DNA from: Hyphomicrobiales bacterium
Lineage (GTDB): Bacteria > Pseudomonadota > Alphaproteobacteria > Rhizobiales > JALURZ01
Length of the DNA: 13,282 nt
Assembly (NCBI GenBank): GCA_027058735.1
Contig: JALURZ010000098.1
Span: 1 to 13,282, forward strand
Direction: 5' to 3'
In this document: positions 13,104 to 13,282 of the stretch, piece after piece
Position numbering within the stretch: the first letter of the stretch is position 1
How the letters are laid out: the number at the start of each line of letters is the position of its first letter
Translations under genes and position numbers: made by a program
The notes under the pieces: generated by a model
The model's input: the letters and a program-made list of their open reading frames with translations, nothing else
Databases searched by the model: none
What the model was told of the DNA's origin: nothing

Positions 13104-13282
13104 GTCCGCTGCCGCTCGACGCGGGCATCGCCGGCCGGCAATTTGGCGTCGGGGGGGCGCAGATAAAGCGCGCTCACGGGAGACGCGGGCACGGGCCGGC
13201 GCGCGGCCAGCGCCGCGAACACCGCCGCATCGGGCAGGGGAGCAGGCATCATCTCAATCCGCTCAATCCGCGATGTCTCTTT
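13100..13282 (-). CDS. tsaB: tRNA threonylcarbamoyladenosine biosynthesis protein TsaB, partial (N-terminus beyond right edge)
   Basis: Only the last 60 codons are present. TsaB is the scaffold partner of TsaD in forming t6A37 in tRNAs. The fragment reads continuously to a TGA at 13100-13102 and contains the conserved C-terminal ALYLRPPDAKLP, a typical TsaB ending (Y-L-R-x-P-D-A-K). An AAVFAALAAR helix precedes it. The actin-like ATPase-fold domain is off the window. The stop overlaps the rimI ATG in an ATGA, as in other tsaB-rimI operons. An open frame at 12895-13128 is a shadow. The call rests on the short C-terminal motif plus neighbourhood. Confidence 0.82.
   Translation of the reverse strand, partial: KETSRIERIEMMPAPLPDAAVFAALAARRPVPASPVSALYLRPPDAKLPAGDARVERQRT

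Noticed and set aside
1..13282. Mobile element, CRISPR array, prophage, toxin-antitoxin or defence system
   Set aside because: All space is taken by conserved core genes in conserved order on one strand; no transposase, direct-repeat array, integrase, tRNA or unusual base composition is visible.

Overview
The window is a GC-rich, gene-dense housekeeping block from an alphaproteobacterial chromosome. Every gene I can support lies on the minus strand, so the biological order runs from high to low coordinates: tsaB (partial), rimI, fur, a plsC/olsA-like acyltransferase, miaB, phoH, ybeY, corC, lnt, an XRE regulator, metK, trmB, rimP, nusA, ylxR (partial). This order, the Fur/Mur-type Fur without a CxxC motif, and an XRE regulator placed just before metK are typical of Alphaproteobacteria, most like Hyphomicrobiales or their relatives. 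Order level is an inference from memory of gene order, not a phylogeny.

Layout. (1) 13282 to 7205: tsaB to corC is packed with ATGA/TTGA stop-start overlaps (tsaB/rimI, rimI/fur, miaB/phoH, phoH/ybeY) and gaps of at most about 30 bp, so it reads as one transcription unit entering from outside the window. It links tRNA modification (t6A by TsaB, ms2i6A by MiaB), ribosomal protein acetylation (RimI), metal-responsive control (Fur), lipid acylation, RNA metabolism (PhoH, YbeY) and a CBS-domain protein (CorC). (2) 7204 to 5466: lnt (lipoprotein N-acyltransferase) follows a 95-bp gap holding a hairpin and a possible extended -10 promoter. (3) 5465 to 2750: a 205-bp gap holds the best promoter in the window, with a palindrome across its -10, driving the XRE regulator, metK and trmB. 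The XRE-metK junction can fold into a long hairpin followed by competing hairpins. This unit ends at a good intrinsic terminator. (4) 2554 to 1: rimP-nusA-ylxR, the start of the conserved nusA-infB operon.

No stretch without a gene exceeds about 205 bp. I see no tRNA, rRNA, CRISPR array, insertion sequence, prophage or other transferred DNA. No new multi-gene system is evident. The items worth a second look are regulatory: the palindromic promoter of the XRE-metK unit and the structured metK leader. Several gene starts differ from the longest open frame (lnt, fur, metK, trmB), and the partial ylxR lies in a different frame from the ATG-initiated open frame at the left edge.
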